Part shown: positions 39,990 through 52,300 of the stretch, in pieces | How positions within the stretch are numbered: position 1 is the first letter of the stretch | Layout: every line of letters begins with the position of its first letter | Source: Eopsaltria australis | Lineage: Eukaryota > Chordata > Aves > Passeriformes > Petroicidae | DNA length: 64,000 nt | Direction of reading: 5' to 3' | Assembly (NCBI GenBank): GCA_034509425.1 | Contig: JAVTVJ010000791.1 | Span: 682,001-746,000 of the forward strand | The notes under the pieces: generated by a model | The model's input: only the letters and a program-made list of their open reading frames with translations | What the model was told of the DNA's origin: nothing | The model's database searches: none | Program-made: the position numbers and the translations under genes

Positions 39990-40815
39990 ACCATAGAATG
40001 GTGTGGGTTGGAAGGAACCTTTAAAGGTCCAACTCCACTGCCATGGGTCATCTGTCACCTCTCTGGGCAACCTGTTCTAATGCCTCTACCCACTGAGCAA
40101 AGAATTTTTTCCTAGCATCTAACCTAATCTCATCTAATCTAATCTAATCTAATCTAAATCTCTCCTCTTTTAATTTAAAATCATCACCCCTTATCTTGTC
40201 CCTCTCTGCCCAAGTAAAAAGTCTCTCTCCCCAGCTCTCTCAGTCTTCTCTCACAGGAGAGGTATTCCAGCCCCCTATCATTTTTACGTTCCTTCTCTGG
40301 ACCAGCTCAAAGAAGTCCATGTCCTTCCTGTGCTGGGACCCCAGAGCTGATGCAGCACTGCAGGTGGGGTCTCAGCAGAGCAGAGCAGAGGGGCAGAATC
40401 CCCTCCCTGGCCCTGCTGCCCACACTGCTCTGGATGCAGCCCAGGACACATTTGGCTCTCTGGGCTGTGAGTGCCCATGGCTGGGTCATGTCCAGCCTCT
40501 CACTCCCCAGCACCCCCAAGTCCTTCTGGGCAGGGCTGCTCTCTGGGAGATCATCTCCCAGTCTATGCTCTTGTCTGGGATTGCCCTGGCCCTTATGCAT
40601 CACCTTGCACTTGGCCTCGTTGAACTTTATGAAGTTCACAAGGACCCACTTCTCAAGTTTGTCCAGGTGCCCCTGGATGGCATCCCATCTTTCTGTAGTG
40701 TCACCAGCACTGCTCAGCTTCCTGTCACCTGCAAATGTCCTGAGGGTGCACTTGGTCTCACTATCTCTGTCATTGATAAAGATACTAAAGAGCATCTGGC
40801 CCAAGAAGTGAATGA
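39990..40815 (-). mobile_element. CR1 LINE fragment, minus strand, long 3' portion
   Basis: It starts at the CR1 3' end (ACCATAGAATGGTGTGGGTT, GGAAGGAACC) and runs antisense through the 3' UTR into the reverse-transcriptase C-terminus. Minus-strand translation includes LFSIFINDRDSETKCTL, KLEKWVLVNFIKFNEAKCKV and CVLGCIQSSVGSRAREGIL. It includes a short (TAATC)n expansion. The 220-residue plus-strand frame at 40196-40858 is antisense to it. It is in the sense orientation relative to CWC27. Confidence 0.93.
40122..40158 (+). repeat. (AATCT)n pentanucleotide expansion inside CR1
   Basis: Imperfect then perfect units of AATCT: CTAATCTCATCTAATCTAAT and onwards. It sits where CR1 consensus copies have an A/T-rich TAGATTAGATATTAGG-like segment on the other strand. 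Confidence 0.85.
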
Positions 40816-43800
40816 ACGGGCATGTCTTTTCAATCAATCCAAAAACAACCCATCATGATTTCCTAACCTGTGTGTCTTCCATGTCTTATAAGCTTCTGTA
40901 AATGTGACTGGTTTTGTGTGCAATGTATGGTATTTTAGTGGTATGGAGTGATGATCATTGTGAGATTTCAGTTACCTGATAAGGACAATTAAGTTTTAAA
41001 TTCAAGAATGGTACTAGAGTTGATTCCTGAACATTTTTGTGCATTTTGTCTGTGAGACTGTATAAATAATGGAGATCCCACATAGATATATGCCAAATTG
41101 ACTTGCCAAACAAGCAAGTTTTCAAAAAGGAATGTGGTGGCTTCTTTACTACAGAAAATCCCACCAACTCAAAAGCTGTCATAGCACTACATACACCTCA
41201 GTATGTCAATAAATCTTGTGATTTCAAGAAGCCTCCACTTGTTTAAAAAGATCAGAGAGAGAAGAGTGTAAGACAGTCCAGAATTTTGGTTAAGGACATG
41301 ACATGTGGATTTCTATAGCAGAGAATCTGTTTCTTCCACATAAACCAGTATTCCATATGGAAAAGTGTAGATATATTCCTTGTATTTCCCAAACATGTAA
41401 GGTTCCTAAAAACTTAGCTGGAGAGCCCTGCTTTTAGAAGTAGGTAGCCATAGTTTAATGTCAAAAGTGAAAAGCTTAATGTGGTAATGGTTGGTTAGTT
41501 CATTTCCACTTATCACTATATTGGAGAAGAATATAATTACAGAACATATGTATAATATGAAGTTTTGAATATTTATTGGAGTATTTAGAATTCATGTGAC
41601 TTTGGCAAACAGGCGTAGCACTATGAAAAATGGGATACAATTTAAAAAGCACAATGGCTAAATACCAATTAGACTGATCAACAGTATTGGCACAGGACAG
41701 AACTAAGTTAGGCAACCATTTAGGAAACTAACTTAGGAAAGGATTTGTGGCTTAGAAAGGATTGGAAACTGGGCATGAAAAGCCCAGCAACAAAAAAGTA
41801 ATCCTTCCACACAACATGGACAAAGACTTAGCTGAGTGCTGTATCTAGTCTCAGATTTCACATTTTGAAAGAAGCACTTGAAACTCTCAGAATTACTTGA
41901 TAGAAAGGTGTTTTACAGTACTAAAGTACACTCATCCTATTTGAAGAGGAATATTTTGCACAGATTAACTGAAACAATCAATTTTTGAATGTACTTGATT
42001 GCATCAGAATTTTTTTATCCCATTGCTGGATTCTTTCTATGAAAAATACTTTGTCATGTTCACAGGATCTGCATCATTACTTTCATTATCTGCAGTTGCT
42101 GTAACACCTTCTGGAATGAAATCGTGTTTGACTGCAGTTGTAACTATTTGATATTATCATCAGAACCCTGAAGTGTCACTACTACCTGAATGGGTATCAT
42201 ATGCAGGCACTTATGTGTTACAGTAAGTCCTAAATAAGATACGTAGCAGCAGTGCTCTGAGTAAGTGTAGCCTGTGCAGTGTTTTCTCTTTCAAACTAAG
42301 GTCCATGGAGTAATCCAAGTGTCAAGTATCAAGTAGATAAACTATTCCAGCTGGGTCTTGTATTGTGACATATTTGGTCTTCCTAATATTAGTCTCTAAG
42401 CAAATGACACCCCACTGCCACTGTGATTGATCTCACCTACATTTTGGGGAAGTCTTCTTGGTTAAGATTTTAAGCTGAGAATGTAACTGAGTTCTGCCAG
42501 ATAATTTCTACCTACCTCTGTAGCACTCTATACAACCTTTATGAAAGAGAAGAATCAAATAATGCATCTGACTCCTTGTTTGGAATGTAAGCACATAAAG
42601 AACAACTAGTGATCAAATAGTACTGAAGACATCTAACAAATCATTAAGAGGAAAGCACAAGCACTAGTTCTCAACATGAAGCCACAAGGAAAATAATGCC
42701 TGGAAGAACTCAGATCAAGAATGTCTTTTCTATATGCTGTAAAATTGTGTTCCCTTTCTTATTGTCAGACATTTTCATTCTTTGACCCCTTCTTTGTGCA
42801 GGTATCATGTTTATTATGGTATTTTGGAATTCTGTAAGGGAAATTGGATTTTGATTGCTGCAGACAAATATAGATAATCATTCTCACACAGCAGTAGAGG
42901 TTGCAATAAAATGTCTCAGCAAAGATTCTGATATTCCACATTTAAACTTAGTATTATGTATTTCTCTTCAGTACTCTTCACAATATTTCCTCAGATGTGT
43001 TCTTAGACAGTAAAATCTGGTAATAATTACCAAACACCATACACACTGTTTACAATAGAGTCATATTTCTTCATTTTTTATTGCATAAAAAGTAGAATCC
43101 TGCTGAAAAGTGCCCGAACGTCTACTACACGCCATGCCAATACAGCAGCTCAGCCAAATATGCAGAGAGAAGTTTGCCAAACAAAAGAAAACATAACAAA
43201 TTGGTAATGGTTTCTATCTTGACAGAGAATGAAAATTATACCTCAATGTGTGGCCACTCATGGACACATAAAAATGTCTTAGAAGCAATCATTTTACCTC
43301 AGATAACACACCCTGACAGTAGAGCAAAGCACACTGGCAGGCTTTCCCCTCCCATAAAAACAACAACCATGACCTACAAAATGGCCTGGAGGAATCACAT
43401 AGTTTGTGTGTATCCTATATGCATATGCCATTCACTAACTGTATTTCATAAAAATCAAATAAAGTAAAATTACTGTCTTTTGAGAAGTAGATTCAAATTA
43501 AGAGATTTAAAATGCAAAAGTTACTATAGTTATCTCAAATATTTCTATACAACAAAGATACTGAAAATGTAAACACTTAATCCAAAGTATGCAATTTAAC
43601 TTTCCAAGTGCTTCACACAATAATTAATAGCTTTCAGATTTCATTGCTTTGTTAATGTTGCTTATAGCCAGTTTGTGTAACATACATTTTACAATTTACT
43701 TGGCCTCAAAGTAAATTATTTGAAAACAGATTGTCTCATCTGTCTGTAAAGTTAAAATGAACACTTACAGAGCTGCAAAATTAATACTATATTAATTATT

Positions 43801-44087
43801 AGTCTATTATATAGTTTCATATTATTCTAAGTATTTGTTTCAGTGCAATTCTGAACAAAATACAACTTCATAATCTGAAATTACAGCACTTATTCAGTAG
43901 GAATTACAGTGGATAGCATTAATGACAATTAGGTATCAACAGTTACTCAGAAAGAAATAGGAAAGATATATTTGAACTCTACAGAAATATTTAAAAGACT
44001 GCTTGTATTACCGTGACAAGAAAATATTTGACATTAAGATCAAGTTCATTAAAAGTTCATAGAAAGGCCAGATAAGGGAATCTTACA

Positions 44088-44332
44088 CTGGACATGGGAG
44101 GTTTAGACCAGATATTTGGAAGTATTTCTTTACCAAGAGGGTGGTCAAACACTGGACCAGGCTTCCTAGAGAGGAGATCAATGCCCCCAGCCTGTCAATG
44201 TTCAAGAGGTATTTGGGCAATGCCCTTAACATCATGCTATAGCTTTCAGCCAGCCCTGAAGCAGTCAGGCAGTTGGACTAGATGATCATTGTAGGTCCCT
44301 TCCAACTGAAATAGTTGCTCTATAATTCTTGG
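44088..44332 (+). mobile_element. CR1-like LINE 3' end, plus strand
   Basis: The plus strand reads GGTTTAGACCAGATATTTGG, GGCTTCCTAGAGAGGAG, GCAGTTGGACTAGATGATCA and GTCCCTTCCAACTGAAATAG, then a degenerate (ATTCT)-like end. This is the 3' tail of a bird CR1-type subfamily different from the other copies. It is antisense to CWC27, about 1 kb from the penultimate exon. Confidence 0.8.
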
Positions 44333-45194
44333 AGGACTTAGAAGCACTTTGGTAGCTCAGAAAGATCTCAAAATATCAGAGAAATCCAAGGATCTTGAAA
44401 TTTATATTGTCTGTTATCTCTCATCCTCAAAGAGCTTGAGGTAGGAAAAGACATAATGAAGGAAGAAAACACCATTTGAAGAAGCAACAAAATAATTTTA
44501 AGTCATCTGAGATACAGAAATACTTGTTATCTTGAAACACTTGCCAACAACTTTGTTAAAGTTTCTCTTTTACTGGCAGTTTTGCTGTAGCTGCGATGGC
44601 TTATGCATGCAACTATGGAAAAAACTGTAGGCAAAGACAGTCTATTTTGTTGGACCAGCTGTAGTGTTTGCCTTATAAACAGAGACGACCTACCCTTACA
44701 AAACTCTTTTGCTAGGATTTCTTTTCTTTTTTCCAGGCATTTTATGCATTTTTGCATTATGCATACTTTTATGAGCATCTAACAGCATGCAGTCTAGAGC
44801 TTCCAAATCACACTTTAAATCATATTGATTTCTATCCCCTTGATTACCTAAGGTGGGTAGTTTGCATGAAAGATGAACATGAGACAAGAGGGTACACACA
44901 GATTCCTTGACTGGGAGGCATTGAGGCAATACCTTCTGCAGTGCTTTATCAACTTCAGTAATACCCCACTTCCTTAGGGTCACTGTACACCTCAGATGAG
45001 CCAGTCTATCTTCATCTCATCCATCATTTAAAAATACTTACCATCCCCAGCATACAGTTTGAGAAGGATTTAAAACTACAGAAAGTTAAATGTCATCTAT
45101 GCTTATGCCTTATTTTTCAGAGTGCTAAACCAGTACATTTTAGCTGACCCATAATGAAGCAGCTGCCTTCACATTTGGTGTTTTCTGTTGCTCA

Positions 45195-45244
45195 GCTTAC
45201 CAGTGAGACTGTTCTGTTGCTTTATGCTTACCAGTGAGACTGTT
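45195..45244. repeat. 19-bp direct repeat, two copies
   Basis: GCTTACCAGTGAGACTGTT occurs at 45195-45213 and again, identically, at 45226-45244. It lies about 55-100 nt inside the intron from the GTGAGT donor of the penultimate CWC27 exon. Confidence 0.9.
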
Positions 45245-45297
45245 AGTACAGCAGGATTTCCACTGGTAAACACAGAAATCCAAACAAAAAAACTCAC

Positions 45298-45401
45298 CAT
45301 CCTTCGTCATTATCTACATCAGGTTCGGAAAGCTCGTTTTCGGGAGTTTCTTCAATTGCCTGGGTTAACTTTGTTTTAAATCGGTCCAACAATGCCAGTG
45401 T
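45298..45401 (-). CDS. CWC27: CWC27 penultimate coding exon
   Basis: This internal exon of 104 nt has the acceptor TTTCAG and the donor TG|GTGAGT on the minus strand. It encodes TLALLDRFKTKLTQAIEETP followed by ENELSEPDVDNDEG and the first two bases of a Trp codon. The segment is recognisable as the CWC27 motif TLALL-x-F-K-x-KLTQAI-x-ETPEN, just before the DEGWMSHV block of the last exon. The acidic ending (EPDVDNDEG) matches the family. It joins the preceding exon in phase 0, after SREDQ, and the last exon in phase 2. It was found from the splice sites and similarity, because the open frame here is too short to stand out. Function is inferred from the family: part of the C-terminal region implicated in CWC22 binding. 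Confidence 0.94.
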
Positions 45402-48144
45402 CTGAAATTAAACATACGGTTTTGTACCAACAGGCATATACATTTGTATTTTGAGAAAAATTACAATGAGAGGGATCATTCATATAAATTTAGAAGAAAC
45501 ACTTTAGAGAGGCAAGTGAGAGAGTAAGAGGTGATGGTGGGTGTGAGAACGGGACTGCATGGAGAGCACCCAATGGAGTGAGTGGGCTGGCAATGCTGAG
45601 GCAACAAGAGCAAGCAGGGAGGGGCCTCTCAGTGAAAAAGCACTCCTCTCACCATCAAGTGACATACAAATGCACATGTAAGAAGCAAAAACTTGTAGCC
45701 ACTTACAGAATAAACAGCTGATGAAATAACACTGCTGACAATGAATTTTACTTTTTGGACCTGCTACTGTCCTCTTTTAAAGCAATGCACTGTATAAATT
45801 ATGAACTATTCAAGCCTTGAAGACCCAATTTAACTTATATTTATACACTTCATGTTGATTTTAAAATTACGTGTGGATATTGAAAAAATTTGAAGTTTTT
45901 ACCTCATATAAAATGAACCAGCTTAACTAATTCTGCAGATACAGGTTCCTATGCTGCACACATAAAGTTCACACTCATTTAAATCTGCTATTTTATTCTC
46001 AAACTGACATTGATCTTTCAGGGACAATGAAGTCACCAAATCTCAGATAACACCTGAAGATCATACCACAGTTCTTGTTTCTGATCATCTCAAACGGGAG
46101 TTTGATTATACAAAAGGTGTACGCCTGAGCCTTGTGATGTGAGAAAGGGGCTCTTAAAAAAAAAGCAAAAAACAAAGAGCATATGAATAATTTGCACAGC
46201 CCACAGCTTTTTTTTTTCTGATATTTGAGACATTCCTGAAAATGAAAGCATCAGGGAATAAGTGCCTAACTGAATTTATGTGGCAGGCTACATTTGATTT
46301 GTAGGTGATAGGTTGGCAACCTATGTTGTAAAACACCTCTGTATGGCTGTGTAGTTTTGTTTGGTCAAGTTTTTCAAATTTAAAAGAATAAAACCTAAAC
46401 AAGAATAGAAAACAGAAATAGGAAATACCAGAAGTGTTCACTGGAATCAAATTTCCTTCTGGGAGCAATCTTAACTTGAGGAGTTTCCTGGCTTTTGAAT
46501 TCTTTCAAAAACATATTTTAGCACTGCCAAAGGCAGATTTTGGAGGACTTTTTTTGCAATTACTTTCTTTATTTGCTGTCTAATCTTCTGTTTAAGATGA
46601 GAGAGAGGAAAGTTTTGAGGATATCTGGGCCTGCAAATCATTCTAGTTCTATAGCTTTGCATACTATTGCAAACACTGTACTTGCAACACCTGAGACAGC
46701 ATATCTTAGCCTAGGCCATCAGAAGGAAACAAACAGACCCTTTAAAAATGAAAGTGTGACCAAAAAAAGCCACATTCCTTATGTCTTGTCTAATTTTCTC
46801 TGGTGACAGCATTCCTGTGAATAGACCTGATGACAGAAATAATTTTGAAATATCTTAGTAGGCATTTTTGCAGTGAGTCACTAGATGATAAACTCTGCTT
46901 TGAATAATTTTATAATCTGACCCTTGTAGAATAGGAGGGCTAGGACTTCCATTATCTAGTATTTTAGGGAAACATACCTTTTCTCCCTCTTCTTTAACTG
47001 TTGCACGGAGGATTGAAAATGGTATTGTGCTGCAGGATCAGTTACAAGAGGTATGAGACATGAAGAGGCTATCCACAAGTGAAATGGATTACAAAGAACT
47101 TGATTAATTATTGTTGAATAGTTGTCAGCAGGGTTACGTAAATAAAAATTAAGATCTACTAGAATATATATCCCTATCATCTCATCTTGTTTTCCTGTGA
47201 TGTCCAGGACAGAGCTGATATAAATTAATTAGATGTGGTTTTAAGACCCTTGATCCACACTGCCAACAGAGCTTTAGTACTCTTTGATTCAAAGATAATG
47301 AGATTTTGAATGTACAAAGTTTCCATAAACTTCTTAGTTTAGAGCTAAATCAGCTTGCTGCATATACAAAGGTTTGCCAAATGCTGCTTTGAAGTTACTA
47401 AGCCTCAAGTTTCCAATCTCTTCTAGATTCAACATGTGAACAGGAACATCTTCGTAGCTGAACTGACATGCACTTACAAACCAATGTGTTTGATGTACAG
47501 CACACATTTTAAGTTGATGGTATTTCCACTTCATAGGCAGTTTCATATATTTAACTGTTTCAGACTTGTATTTTACAAAAACAAAGTACTTTTGTAATGC
47601 AAACCTTACTTTGCTCATATTTGCCTACTAAAGTCTACAGATATCCTGATTCTGAATAATAATGTTCATTGTATTTAAAACAGCTTCTCTTTTTACAATA
47701 CTTATAAACTATTTCTTTTATTTCACAACACCAAGAAGTACTGATGAATTTAGTATTTTTAAACTGTAATTTAAAATGTTAAAAATCCTAGATAGAACAA
47801 ATGCCAAGTATGCAAACTTCTGTCTCAGTGTTACCTTATGGGAACGAAAGCATAAGGTGAAGAAATGGAAACTCTCACAAATGTAATCAAGGACACCTCT
47901 TCATGACTAGCATTTCCATTCCGAAGATTTTAGTAACTAAAGTGGCAGGCCTTTCAAACACACATTGAAAATTCATTTACCTGTCTACCTGGGTAATTAA
48001 AATATTTATTTTTATGAATAATAACTTTCTTTTACTGGAAAATGAAACAACAGATTTTAAAACTTTGCTTTTATACACATGAAGAGATAAAAACTTTCAG
48101 AACTTTTTCCTGGATTTTTGTTGTCCAGGCTATCAAACTATTAC
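45402..48144 (-). other. CWC27: CWC27 intron (2.7 kb)
   Basis: The intron separates the SREDQ and TLALL exons, with donor GTAATA and acceptor AATTTCAG. No repeat or exon stands out, apart from a purine-rich stretch at about 45500-45650. Confidence 0.85.
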
Positions 48145-48254
48145 CTGATCTTCACGGGAAACTCCCTTCTTTGGCTGCTGCTTTCGCTTGTCTTCATATT
48201 TTCTCTTCTCCTGAAGGTATTCTTCAACAACACTGTTTGGAGCAGGTTCCTCCT
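48145..48254 (-). CDS. CWC27: CWC27 coding exon with conserved KQQPKKG-SREDQ block
   Basis: This 110-nt exon has the acceptor TTATTCAG and the donor CAG|GTAATA on the minus strand. After two bases that finish a split Glu codon it reads EEPAPNSVVEEYLQEKRKYE and DKRKQQPKKGVSREDQ. The EYxxEKxKYE-x-x-RKQQxKKG-x-SREDQ pattern is characteristic of CWC27. The region is strongly charged and probably helical (alternating E/K), in the linker between the cyclophilin domain and the C-terminus. Its first residues (EEPAPNSV) are the least conserved compared with mammals. It is followed, after a 2.7-kb intron, by the exon starting TLALL. Confidence 0.94.
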
Positions 48255-48863
48255 CTGAATAAGGAAACATACTTGGTTACACAAATTTAATTTGGTTTCA
48301 TGATTTAGTGTCTTTTTGGAGATAAAATACCAAGCAAAACACTCCCATAAAACATTTCAGTTGTACTGCTTTCTCAGCAGTAGAATGATTTGCTACTTGC
48401 TGAAATGAAAAACACAACACTGTAGAGGGCAGAGAATGAGTCAAAAGATTTTTGTTTCAATTATATTTTACTATGGAGCCAGGGAAAGCAGGTTAACAGA
48501 AATAAAACCTCTGATGAAAACTGTTGAAATTCTTTTAACCAGTTGATCTTCATTTCTGAAGATCTTTATTGCAGCACCTGAAGTGTTACGTGTATTAATA
48601 TCCTATGACTATTTGTTCAAAAGCAGACAGATACAATCTATGGAAAAATTCACAGTTTTCCTCTTTTGTAGGCTGAAGTAGCCACAAATCAAGTCCTTGA
48701 TCTTGCAACAGGGAAAAAACCCAGTAACATTTAAACTTCAAACAGAGTCCATCTTGTCAATCAGGAAAAAACTCTTTTTTATATAACGAAGTGATATATG
48801 GATGACTCAAAAGCTACTCTTGTTTTTTTTTTTTTAACAATGTCTTCATTACAGAGTAATCAC

Positions 48864-48901
48864 TGTCCCATTAAATTATTCATTAATCATTTAATGGGAC
48901 A
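48864..48901. repeat. Perfect 13-bp inverted repeat with 12-nt loop
   Basis: TGTCCCATTAAAT pairs with ATTTAATGGGACA, leaving TATTCATTAATC as the loop. It lies within a CWC27 intron. Confidence 0.88.
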
Positions 48902-49343
48902 AAAACTGAACTGGAAAATTGATCAACACCATACTTTCACATTTTCTTCTTCTTGAATAGCATTAAGACATTGTACATATTGATTCAGTATACTTAAAAT
49001 TTACATTCACATAATTACACAATTGTTATTCCTGGTAACAAACAAAAGAATAAACCCCTTAGATGTCCATTGCAAACGATGAACAGAAAACACTTCTGGA
49101 GAAAATTGTTTCAACAAATATCAGGATACATTGCTTGATGAACTGCAAATCTAAATGAATTTGTTGTCATCAGGTTTTCTAGATTACTGCTGACAGATAC
49201 ACAGTAAAAGTTTCTGATTCCAAACTAAATTTCTATTGCAACTGAAGTTTTCTATGAAGTTTATAAACACAGCACTTTGTAATAAAAGGAAACAAATCTG
49301 TAATGACGTATCTACAAATAAAATATTTCCTTTTTATCTTAAT

Positions 49344-49394
49344 TTCTACATTGCATTTAAACAACATTTAAACCCTTTCTACATTGCATTTAAA
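49344..49394. repeat. 18-bp direct repeat, two copies
   Basis: TTCTACATTGCATTTAAA is present at 49344-49361 and 49377-49394, with a related AACATTTAAA between. This is a local duplication with a 33-bp offset. Confidence 0.85.
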
Positions 49395-52300
49395 GGGTAC
49401 CAGGGAAAATATTCAAACATACATAATACCATTCAGAGCTGGGATTTTTTGCCGTTTTCCAGTTGATATGTCGGATATGATGAATAGAGCATGACAGGCA
49501 CCAGCAAGATAAAGAAAGAAAAATCCATCTTTCAGAATGACCAAACCAGATAAATGTATACACACACACATCTAGGGATGATTAAACTGCTGCACGAATG
49601 AAATCAGATCTGCCATAAAATCTCCTGCAGCATAGTATTAGAGGAACCGATGAGAACAGAAGTTCACGAAGAAACTACCACACATGACAAAGTGCAGTAT
49701 TTCCCCCTATAGTGTCAATCTCTTCTACTAATTAAAAATCCCATTCTTAATTCAAGATTAGCCCCTTGTCAATGCATGTATCCAAAGTGTTGACTATCTG
49801 GAAACAACATAACATCTTCTTTTACTAACATTTAGCCCCTAGATAACTAATTTGAAGTACAAAACCAATTGCTTCCTAATAAAAAACAACGCTTCAGGTG
49901 ACCTTTATTTAAATGAGTGCTTTGAAGGGAATCACATTTACCTCATGATCAGTATAATTGCCCATCTATGACAAGCCAAAGAACTGAGAAGAGTGTTCTT
50001 GAATATGTATGAAAATGCTAGTCACAAACTGGCCACAAACATTTAAACCTGGAATCTGCCCTTTGATATACATAAGTTGAATTTAAATATGTGATCCTTA
50101 GTCATATAGGTCTTTTGACTAAAATTTCGTTTAACGTAGTGCAGCTCAAATGCGATTTTCACACAAAAAGGGTAAAATTTCCCTGAAGATGTTTATTTGT
50201 ATATTTTTATCACACTCATATGTCTGCCACTTACTGTTAATACAAATAATTTAAATTTCAGTTAAAGCCTTCTTTTGAGATTATTGTTTCTTGGGTCTTT
50301 GCCTGTCAGAGGTTTTCTAATCCTCAACTTCATGCTCTCTGCCTCCTAGGAAAGCCTCTTTGTAACTCAGACAAAAGATAATCAGATCCACTTGAACTAA
50401 CTTCAGAGGAATTCAACCAAAAGACCTGTGCACCTCTATGCATCATATTTTTGCACTTTCATTAAAATGATTTAAAAACATGCTTGTATTTCTTCATGAG
50501 GTCTTAAAGTTTATCACTCAACATTCAAAGCAAGCAACAAAACAGGAAGGATTTTCAAGAGCCCCTAAGTCAATGGGTTTTTAACATTTTAAAACTTGAA
50601 AACTCCAATAATTACAAAACCACAGAGTACTTTTTAATATAAATTATATATTCAGTTTTTGATAAGCAGGAATTATTTAATAAATACTTTGTGTCTGACT
50701 GGTAATTAGCAAGCAAGGAAAAAAATGCAGAAGACAGACCTGATGGGAAGAAACCTTTTCAAGTGTAAAAGTAGATTGGTGCCTACTTCGTTGCATCTCC
50801 CAGTCCAGAACTCAGATTCCCTGCAAGTCTTTTGCAGCTGAATTGAAAGCAAGAGGAACAACAGTACTGTATGAGGGGCCTGACCTTCACATCAAGCTTG
50901 ACGAATTTAGGTCTAGCTTGCTGATTCAGCAACAGTACAAGGATCATGACTTTGGTATTAATCTCCTTAATCTAAGAGGATTTATGCAGACAAAAATTAA
51001 TGAAAAATGACATGGATACACAAAAGTGAAATAACAATGAAATTCAATTTAGGTATTGCAAGATGCAGAAAATAATTTAAGTTAAGGAATCTTGCAGACT
51101 TGCTCCCTAGGAGGACCTCACCACAAAGTGTAAATAACATGAAGCAAAAAATTTCTTCTTTAGTTTGAACAAGCTGTCGTATATATTGGGTCAGTAAGGA
51201 AGGTGAGGGAAAAAAACCAGGTAACCTTCCTTATTGAAAATACATTTAATCCTATTTTCAAAAGAATTTATAAGTACATTGCTATTTATGTAACCTAGCT
51301 TGGGTTACTACCAAGAAAGTCTTCATCTTACTATGGCAAACACTTTATCATTTAAGTAATTTATTTTCTTTCAGACAGATTCTTCTATCCTGAATTATGG
51401 CCAATACATGCCAACATGATGGTGTAATCTAACCTACAACTTTGGGTTTGGGACATGTTTTACAATGCTAGTCTGAAACTAAGGAGGAAATTCTGAAGTC
51501 TTTAAACGAGAAAGGAAGAGATTGATTTTAAAAAAATATGGAAAACCTTATTTTGCTCACACGTAAATAAGGAACAGTTCAAATGATGCCAGTTTTTAAC
51601 TATACAACGGCACAAGTATAGCAAAGACAAAACTTGATCCAAGGGCATTGAACTGGAATGAGTGGATGGTTTAGGGATGGATCAATTCCTAATAAGAAGT
51701 GAAGCAGAAAAGAAAGCTTGGTAATTTTAAGCTTAATTCCTAAAGCATCTGGTACATTTAACAACATAACAAACACTCAACAAAATATGTATGAGAAGTG
51801 GTCTATTTTCAAAACCGTGATTTTATCTTCCACTTAATGAAACCAAGCAATATGAATTCAAATTCAGCTGCCTGTGGTAGATCAGAACAGTGTGATCACT
51901 GCTTATGCTCACATTGATATTCCCCCTAAAAACTGGGCTCCATTTCTAGCAGTGCAGGTAGGGTGACTTTGCCATAACAAGTCCACCAATTGTGGCACAG
52001 ATAGGGTACAATTTCACAGAAATTCAGGTCTGAGAGTATGCATACAAATTTCCACAGTACAAACTTTTTTAAAAAAACTGTGTAGTAATTACTATTCTTG
52101 TATTTAGAATCTGTATAAAATTCTACAGATTTTATTTCCTTTTAAAGAAAGAGATAATGAAGCTCTGCAGAAAACACTTGTTGGAAAAAGAAGGGAATTT
52201 GGTTTGGCGAAAGTATTAACAGGAACACATATGAAGGGTAGAAACAATATGTATTGTGACAGAGAAAAACACATGCTGATTCTGAAGATTTAATGTCACC

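Larger units (their letters stand above)
28723..45297 (-). other. CWC27: CWC27 last intron (16.6 kb)
   Basis: The donor is TG|GTGAGT at the high-coordinate end and the acceptor TTCTAG at the low end. The intron carries CR1 fragments at 29.4-30.0, 34.5-34.8, 40.0-40.8 and 44.1-44.3 kb, an LTR fragment at 35.3-35.5 kb and a possible ancient repeat at 36.5 kb. Between these it is AT-rich sequence with no exon I recognise. Short open frames here look like chance or CR1 remnants. Confidence 0.85.

Noticed and set aside
40196..40858. 220-codon plus-strand open frame
   Set aside because: It is the antisense strand of a CR1 element; the same kind of frame recurs at other CR1 copies, and the true coding remnants are on the minus strand.
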